DNA of 56,712 bases from Pseudomonadales bacterium (GTDB taxonomy: Bacteria > Pseudomonadota > Gammaproteobacteria > Pseudomonadales > Azotimanducaceae): contig JALZVT010000023.1 in assembly GCA_023300545.1 (NCBI GenBank), forward strand, positions 1 through 56,712, read 5' to 3'. The notes under the pieces are model-generated. The model was not told where the DNA came from. It made no database searches and saw nothing but the letters and a program-made list of their open reading frames with translations. The translations under genes and the position numbers were made by a program. This document shows, piece after piece, positions 1 to 10,886 of the stretch. Numbering within the stretch: the stretch's first letter is position 1; each line of letters opens with the position of its first letter.

Positions 1-80
1 GCCGAGACGGCAACCGCTGTCAGCAGCGCACCACTAACTGCCAAAAAAGCAGTAACTAATCGTGACAAAGGTAGACGCAA
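1..80 (-). CDS. 5' end of an exported protein gene (partial, runs off the window)
   Basis: Reading leftward from 80, a TTG codon opens a frame that stays open to the window edge (26 codons). The product begins MRLPLSRLVTAFLAVSGALL and continues TAVAVS. This is a short basic N-terminus followed by a hydrophobic, Ala/Val-rich stretch, typical of a Sec signal peptide or membrane anchor. A GGAGA Shine-Dalgarno-like sequence lies about 7 bases before the TTG. A TGA stop just upstream in the same frame bounds the start. The rest of the protein lies outside the window, so no function can be assigned. It would be divergent from the gene at 175. A chance open frame is possible because only 80 bases are visible. 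Confidence 0.5.
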   Translation of the reverse strand, partial: MRLPLSRLVTAFLAVSGALLTAVAVS

Positions 81-174
81 AGCAGTTCTCCGAGATCGTT
101 GGGATCAGTAGTATCAGACATCACAGTTTCGCAGAATCTGACTTAACCTTAAATGAACAAGGATCCGACGCCTC

Positions 175-729
175 ATGGGCAAGATATATCAGCAACTGAC
201 CCCGCAACTCATCGCATTTATCGAAGCGCAGCAGATGTTCTTTGTCGGCACAGCCCCCCTGTCGGCAGACGGCCACATGAACATTTCACCCAAGGGCATG
301 GACTGCCTGCGCGTGCTCGACACGCGCACACTGGCCTACCTAGACGTGACCGGTAGCGGCGTCGAAACCATTGCGCACCTGAAAGAAAACAGCCGCATGG
401 TGATGATGTTTTGCGCCTTTGACGGCAAACCGCTGACGGTTCGATTACATGGCAAAGGCGAAGTGCTGGAAACCGACCACCCCGACTTCGCCAAGTTAAG
501 AACCCAGTTTTCCAACTTGCCGGCCGTGCGCTCAATTATTCGCCTACGCGCAACGCGCATAGCCGATTCCTGCGGCTGGACCGTGCCGACATACGAACAT
601 ACGGGCACCAGAGACTACTACGACAAGTTTGCTGCCGCGCAAGGCGATGAAGGTATTAGAAAAGGGCAATTGCAGGGAAACCTGCAAAGCATCGACGGCC
701 TTGCCGGATTGGCAAAACCGTCTGTTTAA
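175..729 (+). CDS. Pyridoxamine 5'-phosphate oxidase-like flavin-binding protein
   Basis: A 184-residue protein of the split-barrel pyridoxamine 5'-phosphate oxidase-like family. The N-terminal part (FFVGTAPLSADGHMNISPKG) is the characteristic first strand pair. The GSGVETIAHLKENSRMVMMF stretch around residues 61-80 is the usual FMN-contact region. Members bind FMN, F420 or heme and are mostly uncharacterised oxidoreductases; they are distinct from true PdxH. The ATG at 175 is preceded by AAGGA about 11 bases upstream. It stands alone, convergent with the malate dehydrogenase gene. Family is confident; substrate is unknown. Confidence 0.8.
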   Translation: MGKIYQQLTPQLIAFIEAQQMFFVGTAPLSADGHMNISPKGMDCLRVLDTRTLAYLDVTGSGVETIAHLKENSRMVMMFCAFDGKPLTVRLHGKGEVLETDHPDFAKLRTQFSNLPAVRSIIRLRATRIADSCGWTVPTYEHTGTRDYYDKFAAAQGDEGIRKGQLQGNLQSIDGLAGLAKPSV

Positions 730-774
730 CTCAGCAGCGACACGCGACCGAGCGCGTCGCTAGCTGTTCGACAT

Positions 775-1761
775 CTAGCCAGGCAACAGATGCGCAACCA
801 TATCGCGCTCTTCCGTCAGCTCGGTCTCAGTGGCGTCCATACGAGTTTGGCTAAACTCGTTGATGTCACGACCCTGAACAATGCTCCAGTCGCCGCCGCT
901 GCAGGTCACCGGAAACGAATAGATCAAACCTTTAGCCACACCGTAGCTGCCATCTGAGTAAACACCCATGCTCACTACGCCATCGCTGCCAAGCGCCCAA
1001 TCGTGCATATGGTCGATCGCCGCATTGGCCGCTGAAGCCGCACTGGACGCACCACGCGCTGCAATAATTGCCGCTCCGCGTTGCTGCACAGCAGGAATGA
1101 AATCGTTGGCGTACCAATCGCCATCCACCTGACCGAGCGCTGCTGAACCCTTAACCGTCGTCTCATGCAGATCGGGGTATTGAGTGGCGCTGTGGTTGCC
1201 CCAGATGCACAGGTTGTCGATGTCGGTGCTGTGGCTGCCGGTTTTTTGCGCAAGCGCAGTCATAGCCCGGTTGTGATCCAGACGTGTCATCGCCGTGAAG
1301 TTGCGCGGATCGAGATCAGGCGCGTTGCGCTGTGCAATGAGTGAGTTGGTGTTAGCAGGGTTACCCACTACCAAAACCTTTACGTTGCGTGAGGCGTGAT
1401 CGTTTAGCGCTTTGCCCTGAACGGAGAAAATTGCCGCATTTGCTTCAATCAAATCCTTTCGTTCCATGCCCGGTCCGCGGGGTCGCGAGCCAACAAGAAG
1501 GGCGTAGTCGGTGTCTTTGAACGCAACGCTCGCATCAGATGTTGCACTGATGCCTGCGACCAGCGGAAATGCGCAGTCGTCAATTTCCATGATGACGCCG
1601 TTTACCGCGTCCATGGCCGGCGGAATCTCAAGCAGTTGCAAAATCACTGGCTGATCGTCACCGAGCATAGCTCCAGACGCGATTCGGAATAAGAGGGCGT
1701 AGCCAATTTGGCCAGCGGCACCGGTGACGGTAATTCGAACGGGATCTTTCAGATCTGACAT
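775..1761 (-). CDS. mdh: Malate dehydrogenase (NAD-dependent, type 2)
   Basis: Oxidises malate to oxaloacetate in the TCA cycle, in the cytosol. Visible are the Rossmann motif [17 protein letters not shown] near the N-terminus, the substrate-binding region [14 protein letters not shown], the NPANTNS segment, and the catalytic His within IWGNHS. The protein aligns with the type 2 malate dehydrogenases of about 328 residues, not with the shorter enterobacterial Mdh. The frame is open upstream to 1800, but the ATG at 1761 is preferred: CAGGAG lies 9 bases upstream and family members begin at [20 protein letters not shown] or close to it. Divergent from the acetyltransferase gene at 1872; the two share about 110 bases of upstream DNA. 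Confidence 0.95.
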   Translation of the reverse strand: MSDLKDPVRITVTGAAGQIGYALLFRIASGAMLGDDQPVILQLLEIPPAMDAVNGVIMEIDDCAFPLVAGISATSDASVAFKDTDYALLVGSRPRGPGMERKDLIEANAAIFSVQGKALNDHASRNVKVLVVGNPANTNSLIAQRNAPDLDPRNFTAMTRLDHNRAMTALAQKTGSHSTDIDNLCIWGNHSATQYPDLHETTVKGSAALGQVDGDWYANDFIPAVQQRGAAIIAARGASSAASAANAAIDHMHDWALGSDGVVSMGVYSDGSYGVAKGLIYSFPVTCSGGDWSIVQGRDINEFSQTRMDATETELTEERDMVAHLLPG

Positions 1762-1871
1762 GGGGCGGGGCTCCTGATTATTGGCGGCCGACGTCGGCAA
1801 CGCCGTAGCCGAATTGTATACCAGTCCTGAGGCCCCGTGGGTGCGCCAGCCCGCATGCTAACCTTCTGGTT

Positions 1872-2651
1872 ATGCCTAGCGCGACCCGTATAGAAGAAGC
1901 CTCAATGAACGCCTGGCCCGCGACCCACCAACTGCTGGTCGACGGCTGGCTGATCCGCATCTCTAATGGCTTCACCAAACGCGCCAACTGCGTGGTGCCT
2001 CTCTATAACACTGCCCAAACCAAGGCCCAAACAGAGGCCGCCGCCCAACAGCAACTGCTGGATAAAATCCGCTATTGCGAAAACCTCTACGCGCGCGAGC
2101 AGTTGCAAACGGTGTTTCGCCTGACCTCCGCCTCCGCCAATACGGTGCTTGATACCACCTTGGCGAGCCGGGGTTACCACCGCCTTGACCAAACCCGGGT
2201 TCAGGTTGCCAACCTAAGCCAGCTGAGTGGCGTCACCGCTATACCTTTGCCGCTAAAATTTCAGATTGTGCCGGCCCCCGAATGGTTGCGAGCCTATAGC
2301 CTGCTGGCCGAAATGCCCCCAACCGCCAGCGAGCTGCATGCGAATCTCATCCGCTCGATTCGCCCAGATTGTGCTTTTGCGGTGCTCACTCGGGACGACA
2401 CGCCCGTTGCCTGCGCACTTGGCGTACTGGAGCACGACCTGATTGGCCTGTTTGATGTGATTACCGGCCGCTCCTACCGCGGCCAGGGTCTCGCTCAGCA
2501 GCTGCTGACCCAACTTTTGCAGTGGGGGGTGACTCACGGCGCCGACCACGCCTATCTACAGGTGATCGCAAACAACGCGCCCGCTTTGGCTCTCTACGCC
2601 CGGCTCGGCTTCGAAGATCATTACAGCTATTGGTACAGACAGACTGGCTAA
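1872..2651 (+). CDS. GNAT family N-acetyltransferase
   Basis: A 259-residue two-part acetyltransferase. The N-terminal half (NAWPATHQLLVDGWLIRISN, then TKRANCVVPLY) matches the extended GNAT subgroup that carries an extra N-terminal domain. The C-terminal half carries the acetyl-CoA pyrophosphate loop SYRGQGLAQQLLTQLL near residue 200 and the typical ending ALALYARLGFEDHYSYWYR. The substrate cannot be told from sequence. ATG at 1872 is used; an in-frame ATG at 1905 is possible, but the IEEAS residues before it are conserved-looking in this subgroup. It starts divergently from mdh and is followed by a long non-coding stretch. Confidence 0.85.
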   Translation: MPSATRIEEASMNAWPATHQLLVDGWLIRISNGFTKRANCVVPLYNTAQTKAQTEAAAQQQLLDKIRYCENLYAREQLQTVFRLTSASANTVLDTTLASRGYHRLDQTRVQVANLSQLSGVTAIPLPLKFQIVPAPEWLRAYSLLAEMPPTASELHANLIRSIRPDCAFAVLTRDDTPVACALGVLEHDLIGLFDVITGRSYRGQGLAQQLLTQLLQWGVTHGADHAYLQVIANNAPALALYARLGFEDHYSYWYRQTG

Positions 2652-3074
2652 CTGTCCATCACCAGAATAACCCTGGAATAACCCAGCAACGCCCCGCATC
2701 ACAACGCACTCAGACTGTGACAAATTTGTAATTTTGTCTCATTTCTGGCATTTTCTCTGGTTCGTTCCGCGTAAAAGCGGGCACTTGAAAATCGCGGAAA
2801 CTGACGACAATTCAACAAGTTAGCGGTCTGACTCCCCTCTCTCATTGAGGCAAGGCTAGACACGACTAACGCTATAAAAACAAGTCGGCTAGTAACGCAA
2901 AATTATATGGACCTTCGCCCGCGCAGTTAGCGGCACGTTCTGCTCGACCCGTTCGAGCCGGCCGAAAAAAGAAGGCATTAAAGCCACGCGTGGCACCTGC
3001 GTCTGGAGACTCTCGCTCACTTTGAGCTTGCACTCACTCGCGGTCTGCGCACGGCTGTATTTGGGAGCACACGA
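2652..3074. other. 423-base intergenic region upstream of gltB
   Basis: No convincing gene on either strand. The middle (about 2710-2880) is AT-rich and probably carries the gltB promoter, but no sigma-70 hexamer pair with good spacing is visible: TATAAA at 2873-2878 has no partner 16-18 bases upstream. No -24/-12 sigma-54 box is present. GGGAG about 9 bases before the gltB ATG is a good ribosome-binding site. A 14-base near-perfect palindrome sits at 2719-2732 and is listed separately. Confidence 0.6.
2718..2731. promoter_or_regulatory. Candidate operator palindrome upstream of gltB
   Basis: TGACAAATTTGTAA is a palindrome with one mismatch around a perfect 10-base core ACAAATTTGT. It is followed by a second TTTTGTC arm. 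It lies about 340 bases before gltB and 67 bases after the acetyltransferase stop. The shape is that of a dimeric repressor site, but AT-rich palindromes also arise by chance and no regulator can be named. Confidence 0.25.
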
Positions 3075-6000
3075 ATGACAAAGACCCCTCTTATTAAAAG
3101 AGTCGGCCTGCCAGAAGCACGCGGCCTGTATGACCCTGAGTACGAGAAAGACAGCTGTGGCGTCGGTTTCATCTGTGACATCAAAGGGCGCCCAAGCAAT
3201 CAGATTTTGCGTGAAGCCGAGCAGATGAACTGCTGCATGGAACATCGCGGCGGCGTGGGTTTCGAAAAGAACACCGGCGATGGCGCTGGCATCATGACCG
3301 CGTTACCGCACGGCCTGTTTGCCCGCGTGGCCAAAGAAGATTTGGATGTCACGCTGCCTGCCGCCGGACACTACGGCGCTGGCAACGTGTTTCTGCCCCA
3401 GGACGAAAAAGAACGGGCGCACTGCAAAACAGTTTTCGAAGAACAAATTCGTGCCGCTGGCCAAACCTTACTGGGCTGGCGCGAACTGCCGATCGATCCC
3501 AACGGCGCTGACATTGGCTCTGCGGCGCGCGCCGCGATGCCGCACATCGAGCAACTGTTTGTTGGAGTCGGCGAAGACTTTGATGAAGACGAGTTCGAGC
3601 GCGCGCTCTATCTCATTCGCAAGCACTCAACGCATTTGCTACGCGGCAACGACGTTCTCACTCAACGCAAATTGTTCTATGTCTGCAGCCTGTCAACCAG
3701 AGTCATTATCTATAAGGGCATGCTCACGCCCGAGCAGGTGTTCCCGTTCTACGCCGATTTGCGCGAGGACGACTTCGAAACTCACTTGGCCATGGTGCAC
3801 TCACGCTTCAGCACCAACACCTTTCCATCATGGGATCGCGCCCAACCTAACCGCTTCATGAGCCATAACGGCGAGATCAACACGTTGTTGGGCAACAAGA
3901 ACTCTATGAACGCTCGTCAGGGCATGGCAAAAAGCGAACGCTTTGGCCCAGACATCAAAAAGCTGTTCCCAATTGTCGAGCGCGACTGCTCTGACTCCGG
4001 CACCTTCGACAACGTGCTCGAGTTTCTGGTCATGAACGGCCGCAAGTTGCCCGAGTCGATCATGATGATGATTCCGGAAGCGTGGCAACAACACGCGCAA
4101 ATGCCCGAAGACAAGAAGGCGTTCTATGAATACCACTCGTGTCTGATGGAACCTTGGGATGGCCCAGCCTCGATTGCGTTCACAGACGGCAACTTCATTG
4201 GCGCGGTGCTCGATAGAAACGGTTTGCGCCCAAGTCGTTACTACGTAACCGATGACGACAAGTGCATCATGGCCTCCGAAGTCGGCACGGTCGATGTTGA
4301 CCCTGCTCGCGTTATCCAAAAAGGTCGTCTGCAACCAGGCCGCATGTTCCTCATCGACTTTGAGGAAGGCCGGCTTATCCCCGACGAAGAAATTAAATCC
4401 ACCTGGTCTAACAAGCGCCCGTACCGCGAGTGGCTAGACGATCAGCAGATCACACTTGCCCAACTACCCGAAGTCAAAGGCAAAGGGCTGCACAAAGACT
4501 CTCTACTCGAACGCATGCACACCTTTGGCTACACCCAGGAAACCATGCAATTCATGCTGCGGCCAATGGTCACAGAGTTGCGTGACCCGCTAGGCTCGAT
4601 GGGCAACGACTCTGCCCTTGCCGTTATGTCTGACCGCTCTCGCATGCTCTACGACTACTTCAAGCAGCGCTTTGCTCAGGTCACTAACCCCGCGATCGAT
4701 TCCATTCGTGAAGAAGTGATCATGGCGCTCGAGTGTTACATCGGGCCCGAAAAAAACCTGCTGCAAACCACACCCGAGCACGCCCATCGGCTACACATTC
4801 CGCACCCAATACTCGACAACGATGAACTCGCGGCTCTGCAAGCAATGGATCATCGCGGCTGGAAAGCTAAAACGATCGACATCACATTCCCGCAAAACTC
4901 GGGCCGGGACGGGCTGAACGCCGCACTTGAACGCATCAGCATTGAAGCTCAGCGGGCTATCGACGACGGCTTCTCTTTAGTGATTCTTTCTGACCGTGGC
5001 GCAGATGAAAAGAACGTGCCGATCAGTGCCTTGCTTGCTTCCGGCACAGTGCATCAGCATTTGGTTGCCAACGAATCCAGAACCGCTATTGGCCTGGTGA
5101 TTGAAACCGGCGAAGCCCGCGAGGTTCACCATCACTGCTTGCTAATTGGTTACGGCGCTGACGCCATCAATCCGTACCTTGCGTTCGAAGCCCTATGGGA
5201 CTCTCGAGCACGCGGCATGTTTAAGAAGGCCACGCACATCCAAAGCGACGCGGACGTTGTTAACTCGTACCGCAAGGCAACCGCCAAGGGCATTCTGAAA
5301 GTAATGGCCAAGATGGGTATCTCGACGCTGCAGTCGTACAAGGGCGCGCAAATCTTCGAAATTGTCGGCCTTGCTGAAGACATTGTAGAGCGCGCCTTCA
5401 AAGGCACCGCCAGTCGCGTTTCAGGCGTTGGCTTAACCGTGCTAGCCGAAGAAATGCAGCGCCGCCACAAGCGCGCACACCCCGCCCGGGAAGCGTTACG
5501 CATTCCTGTGCTGAACAACCCCGGCGATTTCCATTGGCGCAAAGGCGGCGACGCCCATATGTGGGACCCCACCGCCATTGCGGAACTGCAGGTCGCCGCT
5601 CGCACCAACGACGAAGACGCTTACTGGCGCTTCGCAGAGCACATCAACAGAACCAACCACAAGAACGCAACGCTACGCGGACTGCTCGAGTTTGTACCGG
5701 GCGCAAATGGCAGCGCAATCGAGCTCAATCAGGTTGAAGCTGAAGCAGAAATCGTGAAACGTTTTGCTACCGGCGCTATGTCTTTTGGTTCCATCTCGGC
5801 AGAGGCACACGAATCGCTGGCTGTTGCGATGAACCGGCTCGGCGGCAAGTCGAACACAGGCGAAGGCGGTGAAGATGCCAAACGCTTTATTCCACTTGCC
5901 AATGGCGACTCCAAGCGCTCCGCCATCAAGCAGGTCGCCAGCGGACGCTTTGGGGTTACCATTAACTACCTAACCAACGCTGACGAGTTGCAGATCAAGA

Positions 6001-7643
6001 TCATCCAGGGCGCGAAGCCTGGCGAAGGTGGCGAACTGCCTGGCCCCAAGGTTGACGATTACATTGCGTCACTAAGGCACTCAACACCGGGTGTTGGTTT
6101 GATTAGCCCGCCGCCGCATCACGATATCTATTCCATCGAAGATATGGCGCAGCTCATTCACGACCTGAAAAACGCCAACCCCCGCGCGCGCATCAGTGTG
6201 AAGCTTGGCGCTGAGATTGGTGTTGGCGCCGTTGCAGCCGGCGTTACCAAAGCGCTGGCCGATCACATCGTGATTGCTGGCGATACGGGTGGCACGGGCG
6301 CGTCACCGCTGACCTCAATCAAGCACGCTGGCGTACCCTGGGAACTCGGCATCGCCGAAACCCACCAGACGCTGGTTATGAACAACCTGCGCTCACGTGT
6401 TGTGCTGCAAACAGACGGCCAGCTCAAAACCGGCCGCGACGTTGCCATTGCTGCATTGCTGGGCGCTGAGGAGTTTGGCTTTGCCACGGCACCCCTAATC
6501 GCGCTGGGCTGCATCATGATGCGCAAGTGTCATCTCAACACCTGCCCCGTTGGTATCGCAACGCAAGACAAAGAGCTGCGCAAGAAATTCAACGGCGAAC
6601 CCGAACACGTTGTGAACTATCTGTTCATGGTGGCGAAAGAGCTACGCCAAATAATGGCTGATCTGGGTTTCAAGACCCTACCGGAAATGGTGGGGCGCGT
6701 AGACGCACTGCAAACCAGCACCGCCATCGATCACTGGAAGGCCAAGGGCATCGATCTGACGATGCTGCTAACACCTGCAGAAGAACCAGCCGACTTCCTG
6801 GGCTCTTATGCGATCCACAGCCAAGACCACGCGCTGGGCAAATCTATCGACAACCAGTTGATGGAATTTGCAGCACCAGCGATTGAACGTGGCGCTCGGG
6901 TCTATCAAGAACTGCCGATCAAAAACACCAACCGTGTTGTTGGCGCCATGCTATCTAACCTTATCGTGCGCCGCGTTGGCCCGCAGATGTTGAAAGACGA
7001 CAGCATTCACTTCAAGTTTCACGGCTCAGCCGGCCAAAGCCTTGGTTGCTGGCTGGCCAAGGGTGTCACGCTCGAAGTAGAAGGCGACGCCAATGATTTT
7101 GTCGGCAAGGGACTATCCGGCGGCCGCGTCATTATCTACCCACCCGCTGAAAGTCAGTTCAAAGCAGAAGAAAACATCATTGCCGGTAACGTCGTGCTTT
7201 ATGGCGCCACCTCCGGTGAAGTGTTTTTACGCGGCATTGCCGCCGAACGGTTTGCGGTACGTAATTCTGGCGCTGCAGCGGTAGTGGAAGGCGTCGGGGA
7301 TCATGGCTGTGAATACATGACCGGCGGCCGCGTTGTTATTCTTGGCCGTACCGGTCGAAACTTCGCAGCCGGCATGTCGGGCGGTGTCGCCTACATCTGG
7401 GACCCAGAACAGCGTTTCAAAGTTCGCTGCAACCCAGAGATGGTCGAGCTCGAATCACTCGAAGCCGATGCAGACATCGAAGAGCTGCATACGCTGATTA
7501 CCAAACACCAAAAGTACACCGGATCGACCGTTGCCGAAAAGCTACTCGGAAACTGGGAGGCAAGCATCACCGACTTCGTAAAAGTGATGCCCACCGATTA
7601 CAAGCGGGTACTGAATGAACAACAAAGCGTTTCGGCGGGATAA
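3075..7643 (+). CDS. gltB: Glutamate synthase (NADPH) large subunit
   Basis: The 1522-residue alpha subunit of GOGAT makes two glutamates from glutamine and 2-oxoglutarate in the cytosol. Order: class II glutamine amidotransferase domain with nucleophile Cys28 (DSCGVGF) exposed after removal of a 27-residue propeptide; central domain; FMN-binding synthase domain with [11 protein letters not shown] and [13 protein letters not shown]; the 3Fe-4S motif C-x5-C-x4-C ([12 protein letters not shown]) near residue 1145; and the C-terminal glycine-rich beta-helix. The length matches the bacterial family. ATG at 3075 follows GGGAG by about 9 bases. gltD follows after 5 bases, so the two form an operon and work with glnA (39668) as the GS-GOGAT cycle. 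Confidence 0.98.
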   Translation: MTKTPLIKRVGLPEARGLYDPEYEKDSCGVGFICDIKGRPSNQILREAEQMNCCMEHRGGVGFEKNTGDGAGIMTALPHGLFARVAKEDLDVTLPAAGHYGAGNVFLPQDEKERAHCKTVFEEQIRAAGQTLLGWRELPIDPNGADIGSAARAAMPHIEQLFVGVGEDFDEDEFERALYLIRKHSTHLLRGNDVLTQRKLFYVCSLSTRVIIYKGMLTPEQVFPFYADLREDDFETHLAMVHSRFSTNTFPSWDRAQPNRFMSHNGEINTLLGNKNSMNARQGMAKSERFGPDIKKLFPIVERDCSDSGTFDNVLEFLVMNGRKLPESIMMMIPEAWQQHAQMPEDKKAFYEYHSCLMEPWDGPASIAFTDGNFIGAVLDRNGLRPSRYYVTDDDKCIMASEVGTVDVDPARVIQKGRLQPGRMFLIDFEEGRLIPDEEIKSTWSNKRPYREWLDDQQITLAQLPEVKGKGLHKDSLLERMHTFGYTQETMQFMLRPMVTELRDPLGSMGNDSALAVMSDRSRMLYDYFKQRFAQVTNPAIDSIREEVIMALECYIGPEKNLLQTTPEHAHRLHIPHPILDNDELAALQAMDHRGWKAKTIDITFPQNSGRDGLNAALERISIEAQRAIDDGFSLVILSDRGADEKNVPISALLASGTVHQHLVANESRTAIGLVIETGEAREVHHHCLLIGYGADAINPYLAFEALWDSRARGMFKKATHIQSDADVVNSYRKATAKGILKVMAKMGISTLQSYKGAQIFEIVGLAEDIVERAFKGTASRVSGVGLTVLAEEMQRRHKRAHPAREALRIPVLNNPGDFHWRKGGDAHMWDPTAIAELQVAARTNDEDAYWRFAEHINRTNHKNATLRGLLEFVPGANGSAIELNQVEAEAEIVKRFATGAMSFGSISAEAHESLAVAMNRLGGKSNTGEGGEDAKRFIPLANGDSKRSAIKQVASGRFGVTINYLTNADELQIKIIQGAKPGEGGELPGPKVDDYIASLRHSTPGVGLISPPPHHDIYSIEDMAQLIHDLKNANPRARISVKLGAEIGVGAVAAGVTKALADHIVIAGDTGGTGASPLTSIKHAGVPWELGIAETHQTLVMNNLRSRVVLQTDGQLKTGRDVAIAALLGAEEFGFATAPLIALGCIMMRKCHLNTCPVGIATQDKELRKKFNGEPEHVVNYLFMVAKELRQIMADLGFKTLPEMVGRVDALQTSTAIDHWKAKGIDLTMLLTPAEEPADFLGSYAIHSQDHALGKSIDNQLMEFAAPAIERGARVYQELPIKNTNRVVGAMLSNLIVRRVGPQMLKDDSIHFKFHGSAGQSLGCWLAKGVTLEVEGDANDFVGKGLSGGRVIIYPPAESQFKAEENIIAGNVVLYGATSGEVFLRGIAAERFAVRNSGAAAVVEGVGDHGCEYMTGGRVVILGRTGRNFAAGMSGGVAYIWDPEQRFKVRCNPEMVELESLEADADIEELHTLITKHQKYTGSTVAEKLLGNWEASITDFVKVMPTDYKRVLNEQQSVSAG

Positions 7644-7648
7644 ATAGA

Positions 7649-9151
7649 ATGGGCAAACCCACAGGATTTAAAGAATTCGAACGCGTTGTAGCGGCTTACC
7701 GTGATCCGGTAGTGCGCATGCTCGACTTCAAAGAAATTTATACCGACCACGACGACAAGCGGTTGGCCACTCAAGGCTCACGATGCATGGACTGCGGCGT
7801 GCCGTTTTGTCAGTCCGACGACGGCTGCCCCATTCACAATCTTATTCCCGAGTGGAACGACCTTGTGTACCAAGGCCGCTGGCGCGAAGCACTAGATCGC
7901 CTGCACAAAACCAACAACTTCCCAGAGTTTACCGGCCGCGTTTGCCCTGCTCCTTGCGAAGGTTCTTGCGTGCTTGGCATTACCGACCCTGCGGTAGCCA
8001 TCAAAAATATCGAGATGGCTATTATCGACCGAGGCTTCGCCGAAGGCTGGGTGGTTCCAGAGCCACCCCAGCAACGCACGGGTAAAACCGTTGCCGTTAT
8101 CGGCTCCGGCCCTGCGGGCCTCTCTGCGGCCGCCCAGCTCAATAAAGCCGGCCACACCGTCACCGTATTCGAACGCGCTGATCGAATCGGCGGACTCCTG
8201 ATGTACGGCATTCCAAATATGAAGCTCGCGAAAGAGCGTGTGGTTGAACGCCGCGTGCAGCTTCTGCGCGACGAAGGAATCAGCTTTCAAACCAGCACAA
8301 CCATTGCTGACGGTACAAACGGCAGCAAGCACATCAACGAACTCATTGAAGGGTTCAACCGCGTATTGTTTTCAACCGGCGCCACGGTTCCACGCGACCT
8401 GCCTATTCCCGGACGTGAATACAATGGCGTCCATTTTGCGATGGATTTCCTCACCGCCAACACCCGCGCATTGCTGGATTCTGGCGCCCCCGAAGACGCT
8501 GTCACCTTTGCCACAGGCGAGCAAAGCCGCAACCCAGATTTTATCAGCGCCAAAGACAAGCATGTGATTGTGATTGGCGGCGGCGACACCGGCACCGACT
8601 GCATTGGCACCTCACTACGGCACGGTTGCAAGTCGTTGGTTAACTTCGAGCTGTTTCCAAAGCCGCCCGAAGAACGCATGGCCAACAATCCTTGGCCGAC
8701 ATGGCCAAAAATCTTCCGCGTCGACTACGGACACCAGGAAGCTGAACAACACTTTGGCGACGACCCCCGGGTTTACAGCATCTCGACCAAAGAGTTTCTC
8801 AAAGACGAACACGGTAACCTGAGAGGGTTGCGCACCGTTAACGTTGAAATGAAAGACGGCAAAATCGAAGAAGTGCCTGGCAGCGAGAAAGATTGGGAAG
8901 CTGATTTGGTGTTGTTGGCAATGGGCTTTCTTGGACCAGAACACGCGGCTACGGACGCACTGGCACTCGACTACGACCCACGTTCAAACATCGCGGCAGA
9001 GTATGGTAAATACACCACGTCTCACCCCAAGGTATTTGCTGCCGGTGACTGCCGTCGCGGCCAATCCTTGGTGGTCAGAGCCATTAACGAAGGCCGTGAA
9101 GCAGCCCGAGAAATCGATCGTGATCTAATGGGTGAGACACAGCTGCCCTAA
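7649..9151 (+). CDS. gltD: Glutamate synthase (NADPH) small subunit
   Basis: The 500-residue beta subunit passes electrons from NADPH through FAD to the iron-sulfur clusters of GltB. The N-terminal part carries the two Cys-rich 4Fe-4S motifs ([16 protein letters not shown] and CPAPCEGSC). The FAD dinucleotide fold is [17 protein letters not shown] near residue 150 and the NADPH fold is [21 protein letters not shown] near residue 310. The C-terminal FAD motif [19 protein letters not shown] is intact. It is co-transcribed with gltB. Its end is convergent with the DamX-like gene, 31 bases away; in Pseudomonas-type genomes gltBD instead follows that gene on the same strand. Confidence 0.98.
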   Translation: MGKPTGFKEFERVVAAYRDPVVRMLDFKEIYTDHDDKRLATQGSRCMDCGVPFCQSDDGCPIHNLIPEWNDLVYQGRWREALDRLHKTNNFPEFTGRVCPAPCEGSCVLGITDPAVAIKNIEMAIIDRGFAEGWVVPEPPQQRTGKTVAVIGSGPAGLSAAAQLNKAGHTVTVFERADRIGGLLMYGIPNMKLAKERVVERRVQLLRDEGISFQTSTTIADGTNGSKHINELIEGFNRVLFSTGATVPRDLPIPGREYNGVHFAMDFLTANTRALLDSGAPEDAVTFATGEQSRNPDFISAKDKHVIVIGGGDTGTDCIGTSLRHGCKSLVNFELFPKPPEERMANNPWPTWPKIFRVDYGHQEAEQHFGDDPRVYSISTKEFLKDEHGNLRGLRTVNVEMKDGKIEEVPGSEKDWEADLVLLAMGFLGPEHAATDALALDYDPRSNIAAEYGKYTTSHPKVFAAGDCRRGQSLVVRAINEGREAAREIDRDLMGETQLP

Positions 9152-9162
9152 GATGGGTAAGT

Positions 9163-9192
9163 AGATGGGTAGATGTGTTCCTCTACCCGTCT
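9163..9192. terminator. Possible bidirectional stem-loop between gltD and the DamX-like gene
   Basis: AGATGGGTAG (9163-9172) can pair with CTACCCGTCT (9183-9192) around a 10-base loop, with one wobble pair. It lies between convergent genes and overlaps the stop codon of the minus-strand gene. There is no U-run on either strand, so an intrinsic terminator is only a guess. Confidence 0.3.
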
Positions 9193-10886
9193 GACTGCAA
9201 TGCCGTTTTAATTGCACTCTTCACACTACCAATCGGTCGTACCCACGGCGAAACCTTGCCAATAGAATCCGGCAGTTGCCCAACAGCGGCTTCAGCCGCT
9301 GTCCGGGAATCGTATATCCCATAAGTCACAACGTTCACCACACGATCACCTGAACGCGTACGAAACAGCGCAAAGCGCCCCGCCTGGGGCTGCTCTGCCA
9401 GATAGTTTTTAGCTCGCTCGGCGTCGCCGAAACCGATCAATTGAATCGTGTAAGACGAATCGCTCTGAGCCAGCAACCAGGATGCGTTCCGCGGCGTATT
9501 GGCCGCGTTAGCAAACGCGCCCCTCTCGGTTACCGCCGGTTTTGGTTTTGGTTTTGGTTTTGGCTCAGGCACCGGATCAACCTTGGCCACAGGCACAGAC
9601 TCCACAACCGGCGTCGGCTTTGCGCGTTCGGGAGTGGTTCGAGCTGGCCGCTCGACCCGCACAGTGCGAGATTCTGACGGCACGGCGACAACGGGCTTGG
9701 GGTCAACGGGCTCAACCGTTCGCGATAAGGTCACTGCCTTCTTCCGGCTTCGATCTGCTGAGGTTGCTGACCCTGCCTCAGAACCGTCACCGATCCCCTC
9801 AGCGGATAGACTTGGATTTGTTAACGATGTTGTCTCAGCCACCTGGCTCTCGGTCGCCCCACGAGTTACCACTTCGGTCAGCTTCGGCTGGGCCTGATTT
9901 TGCCGAGGTGCGTCAGCTATAGTTTCTGGCGTTGCGCTCTGACCAGCATCTCCTGGGGCATTCTCAGCGCCTGACTTTGGCATTTCCAATGTCACCACTT
10001 TTGAATCCACAGCATCGTCTTCGTTTGGCGACCACAGCCACAAAAACAACCCTAATACAGCGGCAAGCGTTGCCGCGAGCCACAGGTGCTTGCGCGGGAT
10101 ACCGCCTGCTTTGCCACCACCAACCGTCATCTGCAGCAGTTGTTCGTTGGCGGCAAAGTCTAGGCGACCGGGATACCCATCAGACGTGCGATGAATACCG
10201 TTTACCTGATATTCCGAGAACGGCATTCGACCGTTGTAGCCAGCCTCTTCAAATCGCCACGCTAGGTACTCCGCGGTTTGCTCACGGGAAAATGGCGACA
10301 GCAGCATTTCATGCCACAGCAAGGGCTCCATGTCGCTCTTTTCAGCGCCAGCGGCTGTTTCCGAATTTCGTTCTACTGCGCGTTGCAGCGACTCGACAAA
10401 CTGCGGCTCTGAAAAGAACGCAAGATGCGCACCGGCTGCAGCTAAATTAACCAGATCATCAACGGCACGTTGCTCAAGCAGATGCGCATCATCCACTAAC
10501 ACCAAGCTCTTGCGCTCGTTCTGGGCTTGATCTTTCAGGTGGGCAATAATCAATTCGATAAGGAGCGGTGCATCAGCGCCACTGGGCGCTGCAACGCCAT
10601 ATCCCTGCACCAGCGCACTGAGTACATCGCCAGCTCGCGAGACCAGGCTACCGTTGACCCGAGCGGCAACTACGCCGGCTTCAAGCGAAGACGATAGCGC
10701 TCGAAACAAACAGGTTTTGCCGACACCATGGGGCCCGGTGAGGGCAACAATAGGACGCGACCACTCACTAAGAGCACGTACCTTAGTCAGCAGTAGTTCA
10801 CGATCAGCACCGGGAAAGAACTCTTTTTGCGGATCAGAAAACGGGTTGTGGCTCAGCCCAAGATAATTCCACTGCGACTCGGTCAT
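9183..10886 (-). CDS. DamX-like protein: ExeA-type AAA ATPase, membrane anchor, SPOR domain
   Basis: A 567-residue inner-membrane protein. An N-terminal AAA ATPase of the ExeA type has Walker A GPHGVGKT (residues 51-58) and Walker B LVLVDDAH (128-135). One transmembrane helix lies near 266-285 (LWLAATLAAVLGLFLWLW). A long Pro/Ala/Thr-rich periplasmic linker with a KPKPKPKP run follows. A C-terminal SPOR domain (SSYTIQLIGF...) binds denuded septal peptidoglycan. Related DamX proteins act at the division septum. It overlaps aroB by its start, at the end of the pilMNOPQ-aroKB block, as in Pseudomonas. The KP run is encoded by a GGTTTT-type hexamer repeat near 9539-9563 and could vary by slippage. 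Confidence 0.85.
   Translation of the reverse strand: MTESQWNYLGLSHNPFSDPQKEFFPGADRELLLTKVRALSEWSRPIVALTGPHGVGKTCLFRALSSSLEAGVVAARVNGSLVSRAGDVLSALVQGYGVAAPSGADAPLLIELIIAHLKDQAQNERKSLVLVDDAHLLEQRAVDDLVNLAAAGAHLAFFSEPQFVESLQRAVERNSETAAGAEKSDMEPLLWHEMLLSPFSREQTAEYLAWRFEEAGYNGRMPFSEYQVNGIHRTSDGYPGRLDFAANEQLLQMTVGGGKAGGIPRKHLWLAATLAAVLGLFLWLWSPNEDDAVDSKVVTLEMPKSGAENAPGDAGQSATPETIADAPRQNQAQPKLTEVVTRGATESQVAETTSLTNPSLSAEGIGDGSEAGSATSADRSRKKAVTLSRTVEPVDPKPVVAVPSESRTVRVERPARTTPERAKPTPVVESVPVAKVDPVPEPKPKPKPKPAVTERGAFANAANTPRNASWLLAQSDSSYTIQLIGFGDAERAKNYLAEQPQAGRFALFRTRSGDRVVNVVTYGIYDSRTAAEAAVGQLPDSIGKVSPWVRPIGSVKSAIKTALQSDG

Noticed and set aside
2740-3060. Possible sigma-54 promoter upstream of gltB (TGGCA and CGGCAC boxes)
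   Set aside because: The GG and GC elements are not 10 bases apart in any candidate.
9499-9922. Plus-strand frames with repeated Gly-Phe residues in the DamX-like gene
   Set aside because: Read through the opposite strand of the KP-repeat linker; the DamX-like protein is clearly the real product.
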